Notes: generated by a model not told the origin, from the sequence alone. 64,000 bases of DNA from Amnibacterium sp. CER49 (GCF_029846255.1 NZ_JARVWQ010000001.1:434001-498000), one strand, 5' to 3'; counted from the first letter of the stretch, positions 16,368-25,766 are shown. Numbers and translations: made by a program.

Positions 16368-17339
16368 TCAGGCGTGCGCGGCGAGCCGCTCGAGCCCTCG
16401 CCTGACGCCCACCGGCGGGGTCCAGTCGAGGTCGCGGCGCGTGCGTCGCTGGTCGAACCAGTGGGCGGTGGAGAGCTGCTCGGCGAGGAAGCGTGTCATG
16501 GGCGGCTCGTCGTCGCCCGGCCGGATGCGCCACACCAGCTCGGCGGCGGCGCCGACGGCCTTCGCGACGGGGACCGGCACGTGGCGGGACGGCGGACGCA
16601 CCCCGGCGGCGCGGCAGAAGTCGGCGAAGAGCTCGCCGATCGGCCGCGGCTCCCCCGAGGTGAGCACGTAGGCGTTGCCGTGGGTCACCTCGAGCCGTCG
16701 CAGCGCCGCCAGGAGGCCGGTGACGGCGTCGTCGATGTAGCAGGTGTCGACGAGCGCGGCGCCCGTGCCGACGATCGGCAGTCGCCCGCGACGCGCGCGG
16801 TCCTGCACGCGGGCGACGAGCTGCGGGTCGCCGGGACCCCACACGAGATGCGGCCGGACGGCGGTGACGGCGAGACCGGGCTCGTCCGCGGCGAGCGCGA
16901 TCAGCTCGGCGGCCGCCTTCGTCCGGGCGTACTCGCCCCGCGCCCGCTGCGGCTCGGCCGGCGCGGCGCCCTCCCCCATGATCGAGCGGCCGGTGTGGGC
17001 GACGGACGGGGACGACACGTGGACGAAGCCGCGCACACCGGCGTCCTTCGCGTCGTGCAGCAGGTCGCGGGTGCCCTGCACGTTGATCGCGGCGAACTCG
17101 GCCGGGTCGCCGGTGAAGGTCACCTTCGCCGCGAGGTGCACCACCGCGTCCACGCCCTGGACGGCGGCGCGGCGCGCATCCGCATCCGTCACCGTGCCGA
17201 GCACGTCCTCGGCACCCGGCACACCCGACGGCCGGCGCTGCAGCGTGCGGACACGCACGCCGTCGGCGAGAAGCGCGGCGGCGACCGCTCCGCCGAGGTA
17301 GCCGCTCGCGCCCGTGACGAGCACCGACGTCGGTGTCAC
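16368..17339 (-). CDS. oleD: OleD, NADPH-dependent 2-alkyl-3-ketoacid reductase
   Basis: Extended short-chain dehydrogenase of 323 aa (3-beta-HSD/epimerase group). Nucleotide site [19 protein letters not shown] (about 6-24); catalytic Y-x-x-x-K in [14 protein letters not shown] (about 137-150); [13 protein letters not shown] follows. In the olefin pathway it reduces the 2-alkyl-3-keto acid made by OleA to the beta-hydroxy acid. Alone it would be called only an epimerase; the assignment rests on its GTGA overlap with oleBC and the oleA gene upstream. It ends the operon. Confidence 0.88.
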   Translation of the reverse strand: MTPTSVLVTGASGYLGGAVAAALLADGVRVRTLQRRPSGVPGAEDVLGTVTDADARRAAVQGVDAVVHLAAKVTFTGDPAEFAAINVQGTRDLLHDAKDAGVRGFVHVSSPSVAHTGRSIMGEGAAPAEPQRARGEYARTKAAAELIALAADEPGLAVTAVRPHLVWGPGDPQLVARVQDRARRGRLPIVGTGAALVDTCYIDDAVTGLLAALRRLEVTHGNAYVLTSGEPRPIGELFADFCRAAGVRPPSRHVPVPVAKAVGAAAELVWRIRPGDDEPPMTRFLAEQLSTAHWFDQRRTRRDLDWTPPVGVRRGLERLAAHA

Positions 17340-19918
17340 CACCGCGGCGGCCGCTCGCCCGCGAGCACGGCCTCGGCCCACCGCGCGAGCAGCGCGCGGT
17401 CGATCTTCGAGTTGTGCCGGATGTCGGTCGGCAGCCGCGGCACACCGAGCACGGCCGCGACCGGTTCGCCGACGGCGGCCCGGACCGAGTCGGCGAGCGC
17501 GGGCTCGACGAGCCCGGACGGACGGTCCTCGACGACCACGACGAGCTGCTGCGTGCCCCGCGGACCGACCCCGACGGCTGCGGCGCGGCGGACGCCGACG
17601 GACTCGGCGCGCTGCTCCACCCCGACAGGTGTGACCACGCCGTCGGCGGTCACGATCACGTGCTGCAGCCGGCCCTCGACCCAGAGACGCCCCTGCTCGT
17701 CGAGGTGCCCCACGTCGCCGGTGCGGTGCCACGGCTGCGCGGACGTGCCCGCCCGGGCGCGCCGGTCGGTCAGCCAGAGCCGGTCGTACCCGGTGAGCAT
17801 GTGCGGGGCGCTCACCTCGATCTCGCCGGTCGTCCCCGGCGCGACGACCCGGGACCCGTGCGGCACGCCGTCCGCGTCGAGCGGCGCGATCCGCACGCGG
17901 ACGCCCGTGATGGGCCGCCCGACGCAGACGCCGTTCCCCGAGCCGGCCTCACGGATGTCCGTGAGCGTCACGTCGGTGACGAGGAGGCACTCGGTCATGC
18001 CGTACGGGGTGCGGATCGTCGCCTGCGGGAAGACCCGGGCGGCGCCATCGAGCAGCGGGCCGCCGAGGGGGGCGCCCGCGGAGAGCACGAGGCGGATGCG
18101 TTCGAACGCCGCCGCCTCGTCGGCGGTCGCGACGACGTTGGCCATGGCCGCGGGCGACAGGAACACCGAGTCGGCGTCGACGGCGGCGATCGACGCGGCG
18201 AGCCGCTCCGCGGTCAGGGTCGCGGGACGCGTCACGTCCATCTCCGGGGTGGCGGTGCGGCAGCCGAGCGCGGGCCCGAGGAGGGCGAACGGAGCGAAGC
18301 CCGCCACGAGGCCGCTGCCCTGCCCGAGGCCGCACTCGCGGCGCAGCGCATCGCGCACGCCGGCGAGGCGCCGGTAGGTGTACCGCACGCCCTTGGCCGG
18401 GCCGGTCGAGCCGGAGGTGAAGAGCACGGCCGCGAGGTCGTCGGGCGCCGGTTCCGGCGGGAGCCCGACGCCGTCGCCGGTCGCCGCGAGCTCCGCGAGC
18501 GTGTGCCGGGCGCCGATCGCGTTCCGCAGGGCGGGCGAGGCGCCGCCCGCCAGGATCCGGACGCCGGGCCAGCCGAGGGCGCGGGCGATGCCGAGCGCGG
18601 CGGGCACGCCGATGATCCAGTCCGGGCGGGCGCCGTTCACGGCCCGGGTCATGCCCTGGAGACCGAGACCCGCGTCGGCGACGACGACGACCGCGCCGAT
18701 GCGCAGGCAGGCGTAGAGCGCCGCGGTGAGGTCGGCGCCGGGCGGCACGAGCAGCGAGACCCGCTGGCCACGTCGCACGCCGACGGCGAGGAGGCCGGCC
18801 GCGATCGACTCGATGCGCCGCGCGAGGAGCCGCCAGGACACGACCCGAGGCGGGCGCGTGCCGCCCCGCATCTCGACGAGCGCGGTCGACGACTCGTCGC
18901 GGCGGGCGTCGAGCACGCTCCACAGCGGCTCGTACGGCGCGGCGTCGAGGTAGGCAGCGAGCTCGGCGGGCCGGTCGCCGCCGAGACGGGTCTCGAGCCA
19001 GGTGCGGATCACGGGCGCGAGCGCCACGTCCTCGGGCAGCAGGTGGCCCGCGCCCTCGAAGCGGTGCACGTCGGCGTGCGGCATCCGGCGCATGAGGCCG
19101 GCGAGGTAGCGCTCCTGGAACACCGGGTCGCGAGGGCCCCACAGCAGCAGGACCGGCACGGCGAGGCGACCGACCCCCTCGGCGATGCGGGCGAGCTCGG
19201 CGGCCGACGGATGCGACGGGTCGGCGGGGATGTCGCGCACGAACTGCTCGATGCCCGCTCGGCGAGCGGCGCCCCGGTAGGGCGCGCGGTACGCCGCACG
19301 CACCTCGGGCGGCAGCGGCGGGTGGGCGATGCGGAGCGTCGTCTCGAGGAACGCGGTGGTGCCCGACGTGCCGGCACGGGTGACCGCGGGTGTGAGGGCG
19401 AAGCGGAGCAGGCCCGGCAGCACGTCCTCCGTGGGGTCCGGCAGCGCGGTGTTCGCAAGCACGACGCCGGCCGTGTCAGCGGCGTGGTCGACCGCCCAGC
19501 CCATCGCGACGATGCCGCCCCAGTCGTGGCCGAGCGGGACGACCGGGCCGTCGAGACCGAGCGCGTCGGTGAGCAGCCCGAGGTCGCGCACGCGGTCGGC
19601 GACCGTGCGGGGCGCACCGGTGCGCTCGGACCAGCCCATCTCGAGCTGGTCGACGGCGACGACGCGCCACGGCCGTTCCGCCTCCAGGGACGCGGCGACG
19701 ACCTCGCGCCAGAGGTAGCTCCAGGTGGGGTTGCCGTGCACCGCGAGCACCGTGCCCACGGGCCGGACGCCCGCGGCCTCGAGGGCCGGGCCGGTGTCGA
19801 GCAGGTGCCACGTGCGGCGCGCACCGTCGGAGGACGGCGCCGTGACGAGCCGCGACCAGGCGCGGTCGAGCCCCGGCAGGCCCTCGGGCGGCAGTGCGGC
19901 GGGAGCGGCCGCGCTCAC
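17336..19918 (-). CDS. oleBC: OleBC fusion: alpha/beta hydrolase plus AMP-ligase-like beta-lactone synthetase
   Basis: Two-domain protein of 860 aa, the fused form known from actinobacteria such as Micrococcus. Residues 1-300: haloalkane-dehalogenase-like hydrolase with nucleophile Asp in [16 protein letters not shown]; this OleB part decarboxylates the beta-lactone to the cis-olefin. Residues about 320-860: adenylate-forming OleC part, with [28 protein letters not shown] and [20 protein letters not shown]; it makes the beta-lactone from the beta-hydroxy acid. GTG 19918 overlaps the oleA stop, and its stop overlaps oleD. Start residues before [12 protein letters not shown] are uncertain by a few codons. 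Confidence 0.92.
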   Translation of the reverse strand: MSAAAPAALPPEGLPGLDRAWSRLVTAPSSDGARRTWHLLDTGPALEAAGVRPVGTVLAVHGNPTWSYLWREVVAASLEAERPWRVVAVDQLEMGWSERTGAPRTVADRVRDLGLLTDALGLDGPVVPLGHDWGGIVAMGWAVDHAADTAGVVLANTALPDPTEDVLPGLLRFALTPAVTRAGTSGTTAFLETTLRIAHPPLPPEVRAAYRAPYRGAARRAGIEQFVRDIPADPSHPSAAELARIAEGVGRLAVPVLLLWGPRDPVFQERYLAGLMRRMPHADVHRFEGAGHLLPEDVALAPVIRTWLETRLGGDRPAELAAYLDAAPYEPLWSVLDARRDESSTALVEMRGGTRPPRVVSWRLLARRIESIAAGLLAVGVRRGQRVSLLVPPGADLTAALYACLRIGAVVVVADAGLGLQGMTRAVNGARPDWIIGVPAALGIARALGWPGVRILAGGASPALRNAIGARHTLAELAATGDGVGLPPEPAPDDLAAVLFTSGSTGPAKGVRYTYRRLAGVRDALRRECGLGQGSGLVAGFAPFALLGPALGCRTATPEMDVTRPATLTAERLAASIAAVDADSVFLSPAAMANVVATADEAAAFERIRLVLSAGAPLGGPLLDGAARVFPQATIRTPYGMTECLLVTDVTLTDIREAGSGNGVCVGRPITGVRVRIAPLDADGVPHGSRVVAPGTTGEIEVSAPHMLTGYDRLWLTDRRARAGTSAQPWHRTGDVGHLDEQGRLWVEGRLQHVIVTADGVVTPVGVEQRAESVGVRRAAAVGVGPRGTQQLVVVVEDRPSGLVEPALADSVRAAVGEPVAAVLGVPRLPTDIRHNSKIDRALLARWAEAVLAGERPPRW

Positions 19919-20937
19919 CACGCCAGTTCGAGCATCGCGGTGTTGATGCCGCTGCCGATGCCGCAGAGCAGCACGCGGTCGCCCTTGTTCAGGGTCTTCG
20001 ACTCCTGCGCGAGCGTGATCGGGATCGACGCGGGGCCGACATTGCCGTACTTCGGGTAGGTGAGCGGCACGCGCTCCTTGTCGAGCCCCGCCGCCTTCAC
20101 GAACGCGTTCGTGTGCACGTCCGACACCTGATGCATGATGTAGCGGTCCATGTCGGACCAGTTCCAGTCGCGCTTGGCCTCCGACCACGCGGCGGTCACG
20201 AGCTCCATGCCACGCTTCAGCAGCGCCTTGGAGTTCGTGAACATGCCCTCCATGGTGCCGACGCAGAGGTCGTTGAACTGCGTCGCTGCGCGCGTGATGC
20301 CGCCGATCATCTGGTGGCCCTCGGGGTGCCGGTCGAGGCGGCCGAGCACGGCGGCCGCGACGCCGCAGCCGAGGGTGAGGCTCGCGAACTCGGCCATGAA
20401 CTGCTCGCGCCCGAGGCCCTCCTGCGAGAGCCGCTTGATGGTGTTGACCTGGATGTCGCTGACGTCCTCGCCGTCGATCACCATCGCGTAGTCGATCTGA
20501 CCCGACTCGATGAGGCTGGCCGCGAGGTTCATGCCGTTGACGAAGCCGAGGCAGGCGTTCGAGATGTCGAAGTTGATGGCGTTCGACGGCAGGCCGAGCC
20601 CGTGGTGCAGCCGCACCGCGACGCTCGGCTCGATGTGCCGCTTCGTGACCGAGGTGTTGATGAGCAGACCGATCTCGCCCGGCTTCACCCCGGCCTCGGC
20701 GAGCGCGGCGTTGCCGGCCTGCAGCGAGGCGTCGTCGAGCGACAGGTCGGCGCTCCAGTTACGGCGCTCGATCACGCCGGCCACCCGCTCGAGCAGCCCG
20801 GTGGGAAGGCGGAGCTTGCGCAGGATGGGCTCGAGCCGCCGCTCGATCTCGAACGACGTGGTGACGAGGGGCGCCACCACGCTGGCGACCGAGAGCAGTG
20901 CGACGTTGCGATACGTCGACGTCGCGTTTCCGTTCAC
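19915..20937 (-). CDS. oleA: OleA, thiolase-superfamily head-to-head condensing enzyme
   Basis: Condenses two long-chain acyl-CoAs to a 2-alkyl-3-keto acid. The 340 aa protein is KAS III-like: INTSVTKRHIEPSVAVRLHH, active-site cysteine in FDISNACLGFVNGMNLAAS (about 127), then YIMHQVSDVHTNAFVKAAG (catalytic His) and YGNVGPASIPITLAQ (catalytic Asn). The glutamate in EPSVAVRLHHGLGLP sits where OleA carries its distinctive base, though I assign this only by pattern. GTG 20937 follows TTGGAG. It is first in the oleA-oleBC-oleD operon; a CAGACT hexamer upstream is a possible -10. Confidence 0.92.
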   Translation of the reverse strand: MNGNATSTYRNVALLSVASVVAPLVTTSFEIERRLEPILRKLRLPTGLLERVAGVIERRNWSADLSLDDASLQAGNAALAEAGVKPGEIGLLINTSVTKRHIEPSVAVRLHHGLGLPSNAINFDISNACLGFVNGMNLAASLIESGQIDYAMVIDGEDVSDIQVNTIKRLSQEGLGREQFMAEFASLTLGCGVAAAVLGRLDRHPEGHQMIGGITRAATQFNDLCVGTMEGMFTNSKALLKRGMELVTAAWSEAKRDWNWSDMDRYIMHQVSDVHTNAFVKAAGLDKERVPLTYPKYGNVGPASIPITLAQESKTLNKGDRVLLCGIGSGINTAMLELAW

Positions 20938-21056
20938 GGGCTGACTCCAACTTCTCCGGCGGCGCGGGAGAGCGCCGTACCGGCCAAGTCTGCCGTGTTT
21001 CTGACGCGTCACCGGTTCCGGAGGACGGACTGGTGCCGGGCTGTCAGGATTGTCCC

Positions 21057-22196
21057 ATGGCCATCCGGTTCGCCGCCTCGGACCGCTCGACGCTCGGCCT
21101 CGAGTGGGAGCTCGCGCTCGTCGACCAGCAGACCGGCGACCTCGCACCCGCAGCGCCCGCCATGCTCGAGCACCTCAGCATCGAGGACGAGCGCGGCATC
21201 TCGAAGATCACGAGCGAGCTGCTCACGAACACGGTCGAGGTCGTCTCCGGCGTGAGCCGCACCGTCGGCGAGGCCGTGGGCGACCTGCAGCGCACCGTCG
21301 AGGCGGTGAACGAGGAGGCCGACCGGCGCGGCCTCGAGCTCGTCGGCTCCGGCACGCACCCCTTCGGCCGCTGGGAGCACCAGGAGATCACCGCGAAGGA
21401 GCGGTACGTCACCCTGATCGACCGCACGCAGTTCTGGGGGCGGCAGCTGCTCATCTGGGGCGTGCACATGCACGTGGGCATCGACCATCCCGAGAAGGCG
21501 CTGCCGATCCTGAACGGGCTGCTCCCCTACTACGCGCACCTGCAGGCGCTCAGCGCCTCGAGCCCGTTCTACGGCGGCGCGGCCACCGGCTACGCCTCGA
21601 GCCGCGCGATGCTGTTCCAGCAGCTGCCGACCGCGGGCCTGCCGCCGCAGCTGCAGGCGTGGAGCGAGTACGAGTCGCTCGTCGACGACCTCGTGCACGT
21701 CGGGGTCATCGACTCGTGGGACGAGATCCGCTGGGACATCCGCCCGTCGCCGAAGTGGGGCACCGTCGAGACGCGCGCCTGCGACGGGCTGCCGACCACG
21801 CTCGAGGTCGGGGCGCTCGCCGCGCTCGTGCAGTGCCTCGTCGACGACCTCTCCGAGCGCCTCGACCGCGGCGAGGAGCTGCCGAGCATGCAGCCGTGGT
21901 TCGTGCGGGAGAACAAGTGGCGGGCCGCCCGCTACGGCATGGACGCCATCGTGATCGTGAACAGCGCAGGCGATGAGCGACTCGTCGAGGAGGACACCCG
22001 CGACCTGATCGCCCGGCTCGATCCGATCGCCGAGCGCCTCGGCTGCTCGGCCGAGCTGCACGACCTCGAGCGGATCATCGACGTCGGCGCCTCCTACGAG
22101 CGCCAGGCGGTCGCCGCCGCCGCAGCGGGCGGCGACCTCAAGGCGGTCGTGAAGTCGCTCGCCCGCGAGCTGCGCGAGGGCTTCCCTCGGCGCTGA
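21057..22196 (+). CDS. Carboxylate-amine ligase of the GCS2 / YbdK family
   Basis: ATP-dependent ligase of 379 aa related to glutamate-cysteine ligase. Near the start comes LGLEWELALVDQQTGDL with the metal-binding E-x-E type motif; next are ELLTNTVEVVSGVSRTVGEA, GSGTHPFGRW (about 95-104) and WGVHMHVGIDHPEKALPIL (about 135-153), then RPSPKWGTVETRACD. These define the YbdK group, which joins glutamate to an amine with weak specificity; the physiological product is uncertain. CAGGAT ends six bases before ATG 21057. It is divergent from oleA; the 119-base gap is their shared promoter region. Confidence 0.9.
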   Translation: MAIRFAASDRSTLGLEWELALVDQQTGDLAPAAPAMLEHLSIEDERGISKITSELLTNTVEVVSGVSRTVGEAVGDLQRTVEAVNEEADRRGLELVGSGTHPFGRWEHQEITAKERYVTLIDRTQFWGRQLLIWGVHMHVGIDHPEKALPILNGLLPYYAHLQALSASSPFYGGAATGYASSRAMLFQQLPTAGLPPQLQAWSEYESLVDDLVHVGVIDSWDEIRWDIRPSPKWGTVETRACDGLPTTLEVGALAALVQCLVDDLSERLDRGEELPSMQPWFVRENKWRAARYGMDAIVIVNSAGDERLVEEDTRDLIARLDPIAERLGCSAELHDLERIIDVGASYERQAVAAAAAGGDLKAVVKSLARELREGFPRR

Positions 22197-22199
22197 CGC

Positions 22200-22390
22200 G
22201 CCGACGCGAGCCGCGGATCCGGCTGAGCGGCGTGTCCGCAGCCGATTCGGTTCGGAGGCGGAATCCGGCGCCGGGAGTCGGATCCGTGGCGGCAGCGACA
22301 CCCGGATCCAGGATGGGCGGGCGCCGCTGCCCCGGTCGAGGGCAGCCGGGCCTGAACGGACGCGCCTGTCCTGGATAGGGCACCACATCG
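22200..22390. repeat. Repeat family A, copy b (diverged)
   Basis: GC-rich gap sequence that aligns in order with the copies at 13.7 and 63 kb: GGATCCGGCTGAGCGGCGT, CGATTCGG (22243-22250), GGCGGAATCCGG and GTCGGATCCGTGGCGG. It again lies between convergent genes. GGATCC-like variants replace some GATTCG words, so it is the most diverged copy. Confidence 0.55.
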
Positions 22391-22415
22391 CCTCCCCACA
22401 CCGCGGGCGACCGCG

Positions 22416-22495
22416 TGTCGGTGATGCGCCCTCGTGGAGGTGCACGAACGCCGTTCCTCACCTACGGCCGGACGGATCACCTCCACGCGGTACCG
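22416..22495. repeat. Structured intergenic repeat B, copy 2
   Basis: Matches 9661-9740 over 80 bases with no gap. The outer stem here is perfect: CGTGGAGGTG (22433-22442) with CACCTCCACG (22478-22487), again exactly 55 bases from end to end. Compared with copy 1 one pair changes from T-A to G-C and another from G-T to A-T, so pairing is kept. It lies 41 bases beyond the stop of a minus-strand gene, as copy 1 does. Confidence 0.6.
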
Positions 22496-22535
22496 GCGCA
22501 GCCGACGAGCGGCCACGGGCGGCAGGTGCGTGGCG

Positions 22536-23333
22536 TCAGGCGTTCTTCGCGTCGCGCCAGGCGAGCCACCGGCGCACCTCGCCCCACTCGAAGTCGGGCG
22601 CCGAGATGCCGATCGTGAAGAGGCGCGCGCCGCCCGCGAAGAGCGCGTCGGCGGTGGCGTCGTCGCGGCCGCCGAGCTCGTTGCCGATCTCGATGCCGGC
22701 GACGTCGCGGCCGACCGCGTCCGCGTGCCGCTGCAGCACGTCGAGCTTGTGCTGCAGCCCGTCGGGATCGACGAAGCTGTGCCACACGTCCGCGTGCTCG
22801 GCGACGATGCGCAGCGTCTTCCTCTCCCCCTCGCCGCCGATGAGGATCGGGATGCGGCGCACCGGCTTCGGGTTCAGCCGGTCCCAGCGGTCCCGGATGA
22901 TCGGCAGGTCGCGAGCGAGGTCGTCGAGCCGGCTGCCCGCCGTGCCGAACTCGTAGCCGTACTCGCGGTAGTCGCGATCCGCCCAGCCGGAGCCGGTGCC
23001 GAAGATGAGCCGGCCGTTCGAGATGTGGTCGACGGTGCGGGCCATGTCGGCCTGCAGGTTGGGGTTGCGGTAGCTGTTGCAGTTCACGAGCGGGCCGAGC
23101 TCGATGCGCTCGGTCTGCTCAGCCCAGGCCGCGAGCTCGGTCCACGCCTCGAAGTGCAGCCCGTCGGGGTCGCCGGACAGCGGGAAGAAGTGGTCCCAGT
23201 TGAAGACGATGTCGGCGCCCAGCTCCTCGGCGCGTGCCACCGCGTCACGGTGCTCGGGGTACGAGGCGTGCTGGGGGGCGATCTGCACGCCGATGCGGAC
23301 GGGGCGGTCCTCGGGCCGGAAGGCGGAGCTCAT
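22536..23333 (-). CDS. LLM-class F420-dependent oxidoreductase
   Basis: Luciferase-like TIM-barrel enzyme of 265 aa, predicted to use F420 rather than FMN. Features: RIGVQIAPQHASYPEHRDAV, GADIVFNWDHFFPLSGDPDG (about 40-59), LGPLVNCNSYRNPNLQADMA, then ISNGRLIFGTGSGWADRDYR (about 103-122), the family's G-R-x-x-x-G-x-G-x-G-W cofactor loop. IPILIGGEGERKTLRIVAEH is the other conserved strand. TAGGGT ends six bases before ATG 23333, so it is probably leaderless. The substrate is unknown. Confidence 0.9.
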   Translation of the reverse strand: MSSAFRPEDRPVRIGVQIAPQHASYPEHRDAVARAEELGADIVFNWDHFFPLSGDPDGLHFEAWTELAAWAEQTERIELGPLVNCNSYRNPNLQADMARTVDHISNGRLIFGTGSGWADRDYREYGYEFGTAGSRLDDLARDLPIIRDRWDRLNPKPVRRIPILIGGEGERKTLRIVAEHADVWHSFVDPDGLQHKLDVLQRHADAVGRDVAGIEIGNELGGRDDATADALFAGGARLFTIGISAPDFEWGEVRRWLAWRDAKNA

Positions 23334-23339
23334 GCCTCG

Positions 23340-23345
23340 ACCCTA
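23340..23345 (-). promoter_or_regulatory. -10 hexamer TAGGGT for a leaderless start
   Basis: Minus-strand TAGGGT, six bases before ATG 23333. Confidence 0.55.
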
Positions 23346-23464
23346 GGAAACCCTCCCTGAGCGCTCAGCCGCATCGGACGCGACGGCCAGGTGCCGTTGC
23401 GTCGGGTCACGTAGGCATGCCCGCGGTGCCGTCCGGCATCGGCCGCACGACCGGAAGGAACCGC

Positions 23465-23890
23465 ATGACCGACGCGAAGCCGCGCTCCGAGATGAACCTC
23501 GCCGCGCAGACCCGGATGGGCGAGATCGTCGCCGCGAAGGATTTCGACCGCCTCGACGAGGTGCTCGCCGACGACTTCACCGATCACGACCCGGCGCCCG
23601 ACCAGCCCGGGGGCTGGCGCGGCATCGGCGCGTTCTGGCAGCAGTTCGGGGACGCCTTCTCCGACGTCGAGCTGCATCCCGTCGTCGTCGAGGCGACGGA
23701 CCAGTACGTCACCGCCGTGTTCGACGTCACCGGCACCCACACCGGCGACTTCCTCGGCCACCCCCCGACCGGGAGATCGTTCCGGGTGCGGGGCATCCAG
23801 GTCGGGAGGTTCGGCGCCGACGGCCGGATGACCGACCGCTACGGCTCGACCGACCAGCTCGGGATGCTGCAGCAGCTCGGCCTGGCCTGA
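23465..23890 (+). CDS. SnoaL-like ester cyclase / polyketide cyclase family protein
   Basis: Small alpha-plus-beta cone-fold protein of 141 aa. It shows LDEVLADDFTDHDPAP, GIGAFWQQFGDAFSDVELHP, DQYVTAVFDVTGTHTGDFLG and GRSFRVRGIQVGRFGADGRM, typical of SnoaL-like predicted ester cyclases. Such proteins are widespread and their substrates rarely known; no polyketide gene is near. ATG 23465 follows GGAAGGAA. It is closed by a 17 bp hairpin. Confidence 0.82.
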   Translation: MTDAKPRSEMNLAAQTRMGEIVAAKDFDRLDEVLADDFTDHDPAPDQPGGWRGIGAFWQQFGDAFSDVELHPVVVEATDQYVTAVFDVTGTHTGDFLGHPPTGRSFRVRGIQVGRFGADGRMTDRYGSTDQLGMLQQLGLA

Positions 23891-23892
23891 CG

Positions 23893-23930
23893 GACGAGGG
23901 GCGGGCGGCCGCGGCCGCCCGCCCCTCGTC
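23893..23930. terminator. Bidirectional terminator, 17 bp perfect stem
   Basis: Left arm 23893-23909 (GACGAGGGGCGGGCGGC) and right arm 23914-23930 are perfectly complementary around a CGCG loop. It lies between convergent genes, three bases past one stop and 30 past the other. Confidence 0.85.
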
Positions 23931-23960
23931 ACCCGGCGCCCGAGAAGGGGGCCGCGCTGA

Positions 23961-24506
23961 TCACGCGGCGCCGGCGCCCTCGAACTCGCCCGTGCCGACG
24001 AGGATCGCGCGGGCGAGCGTGTGGAAGTGCAGGTTGAAGCCGAGCACCGCGGGCGTGCTCTGCGGGTCGAGTTCGAGGTGGTCGACGTCGACCGCGTGCA
24101 CGACCACGAAGTAGCGGTGCACGCCCGTGCCCTGCGGCGGGGCCGCGCCGATGAAGTGCGGCAGCCGCATCTCGTTCAGCACCGGCGTCGCTCCGTCGGG
24201 CAGGGTGCCGCCCTGCGATCCGGCCCCGGCGGGCAGCGACGTGACCGTCGCGGGGATGTTCGCGACCGCCCAGTGCCAGAAGCCCGAGCCGGTCGGGGCG
24301 TCGGGGTCGAAGACGGTGACGGCGAAGCTCTTCGTACCGGCCGGGGCACCCGACCAGGACAGCTGCGGCGAGACGTCCTGGCCGCCGGCGTCCGCGCCGT
24401 ACTGGGCGGCCTTCAGCGGCTGGCCGTGGGTGACGTCGTCGCTCGTGAGGGAGAACGAGGGCACCGGGTCGAGCCGGGCGTAGGGGTCGTAGTCGCGATC
24501 GCTCAT
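23961..24506 (-). CDS. YbhB/YbcL-type PEBP (Raf kinase inhibitor-like) protein
   Basis: Phosphatidylethanolamine-binding-protein fold, 181 aa, probably cytoplasmic as no signal peptide is visible. Signature segments: DVSPQLSWSGAPAGTKSFAV (about 44-63), FDPDAPTGSGFWHWAVANIP (about 66-85) and PPQGTGVHRYFVVVHAVDV. These line the anion-binding pocket. The physiological ligand of bacterial members is unknown. ATG 24506 overlaps the stop of the GNAT gene upstream. Confidence 0.9.
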   Translation of the reverse strand: MSDRDYDPYARLDPVPSFSLTSDDVTHGQPLKAAQYGADAGGQDVSPQLSWSGAPAGTKSFAVTVFDPDAPTGSGFWHWAVANIPATVTSLPAGAGSQGGTLPDGATPVLNEMRLPHFIGAAPPQGTGVHRYFVVVHAVDVDHLELDPQSTPAVLGFNLHFHTLARAILVGTGEFEGAGAA

Positions 24507-25321
24507 GGCCGCACGGTAGGCATCGCGGGTTGAGCGCGACCTGGACGCCAGACGTACGGCGTCGTCGTCGTGACGGCCACGAAGCCGAGGCGCTCGAGGA
24601 CGGGGCTCGAGTCCTTCGAGGCGTCGACCTGCAGGTACTCGACGCCCCGCTCGAGGGCGGCGCGAGCCCGGACGGCGACGAGGGCGCGGTAGATCCCGCG
24701 GCGTCGCCAACCCGGCAGCGTGGAGCCGCCCCAGAGGCCGCCGAACCCGGTGCCCGGCTTGTTCGCGAGCCACGCCGCCGAGACCACCTCGCCGTCCGCC
24801 TCGGCGACGAACACGAGGAAGTGCTCCGGATCGTGCGCCGTCTCACGCTCGAGGTCCGGAGCGAGCCAGCTCCAGTCCTCGCCCCACACCGCCGACTCCA
24901 TCGCCGCGATCCGGACGTAGTCGTCGGGATCGGCCGTCCGGCGGATCCGGACGCCCTCGGGCTCGGCTGCCGCGTCGACCATGTCGGCGGCGACACCGAC
25001 GACGACCGTCTCGGCGTGCTCCGGCTCGAAGCCGGCGGCGAGCAGCCGATCGGGCAGGTCGGCGGGCAGGTCGTGGGCTCGGGTCTTCCACTCGAGCTCC
25101 TCGCCGCGGGCGGCGAAGTGGTCGCGGTGCGCCGCGATCGCGGCGTCGAGCTCCGCGCCCCGCAGCCCCACGTCCGGTCCCGTCTCGACGAAGCCCTGCC
25201 GGCGGCCCGTGACGCGCACGAGGTCGCCGAAGCGCTCGAACACCAGCCCGGGTGCCGGATCGGGCTCGACCCAGGGGCGGAGGCGCTGGTCGTACAGGTC
25301 GCGGAGCTGCTCGGGGGTCAC
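24503..25321 (-). CDS. GNAT-family N-acetyltransferase
   Basis: Predicted acetyl-CoA-dependent acetyltransferase, 272 aa. The C-terminal GNAT domain has ESAVWGEDWSWLAPDLERE, FVAEADGEVVSAAWLANKPG, then WGGSTLPGWRRRGIYRALVA (about 198-217) where the R-x-x-G-x-Y/A loop binds acetyl-CoA, and SSPVLERLGFVAV. The N-terminal 120 residues resemble a degenerate second GNAT half. The start is GTG 25321. It is coupled to the PEBP gene. The acceptor is unknown. Confidence 0.82.
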   Translation of the reverse strand: MTPEQLRDLYDQRLRPWVEPDPAPGLVFERFGDLVRVTGRRQGFVETGPDVGLRGAELDAAIAAHRDHFAARGEELEWKTRAHDLPADLPDRLLAAGFEPEHAETVVVGVAADMVDAAAEPEGVRIRRTADPDDYVRIAAMESAVWGEDWSWLAPDLERETAHDPEHFLVFVAEADGEVVSAAWLANKPGTGFGGLWGGSTLPGWRRRGIYRALVAVRARAALERGVEYLQVDASKDSSPVLERLGFVAVTTTTPYVWRPGRAQPAMPTVRP

Positions 25322-25341
25322 CTGCGTGATCCTGCCGCGGA

Positions 25342-25734
25342 TCAGCCGGTGCCGGACATCCGTCGCGGCTCGATCGCGAGGATCACCCGCTCCTGGTCAC
25401 GGCCGCCCCACCAGCGGTAGGGGCCACCGGTGTAGCGCTGCGCGAGCGCCTCGATGTGCTCCTCGGCGCCGTCGGTCCGCAGGGCGACGACCCGACCGCG
25501 CACCTGCCGGAAGCGCGTCGGGTCGTCGGGGTCCGACAGCGCGACGGCGACGCGCGGGTCGCGCTCGACGTTGCGGGTCTTCTGGTGCCCCCGGACCGTG
25601 TTGATGAGGATGTGCTCGCCGTCCGTGTCCGCCCAGGTGAGCGTCACCTGCGGGGAGCCGTCCGGCATCGTCGTCGCGAGGTAGCAGACGGCGCGGCGCT
25701 TCAGCAGGGCGACGAGGTCGTCGGGCAGCGGCAT
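25342..25734 (-). CDS. PPOX-class F420-dependent oxidoreductase (Rv1155-like)
   Basis: Split-barrel flavin/deazaflavin enzyme of 130 aa. It has LATTMPDGSPQVTLTWAD (about 18-35), HILINTVRGHQKTRNVERDP (about 41-60) and RVAVALSDPDDPTRFRQVRG, the hallmark order of the TIGR03618 group that uses F420. TAGGCT seven bases before ATG 25734 sets the start. It lies 20 bases upstream of the GNAT gene on the same strand, so the three genes may be cotranscribed. Confidence 0.88.
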   Translation of the reverse strand: MPLPDDLVALLKRRAVCYLATTMPDGSPQVTLTWADTDGEHILINTVRGHQKTRNVERDPRVAVALSDPDDPTRFRQVRGRVVALRTDGAEEHIEALAQRYTGGPYRWWGGRDQERVILAIEPRRMSGTG

Positions 25735-25741
25735 GCCCGGC

Positions 25742-25747
25742 AGCCTA
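25742..25747 (-). promoter_or_regulatory. -10 hexamer TAGGCT for a leaderless start
   Basis: Minus-strand TAGGCT, seven bases before ATG 25734. Confidence 0.5.
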
Positions 25748-25766
25748 GGCAGCGACGGCTGAGGGG

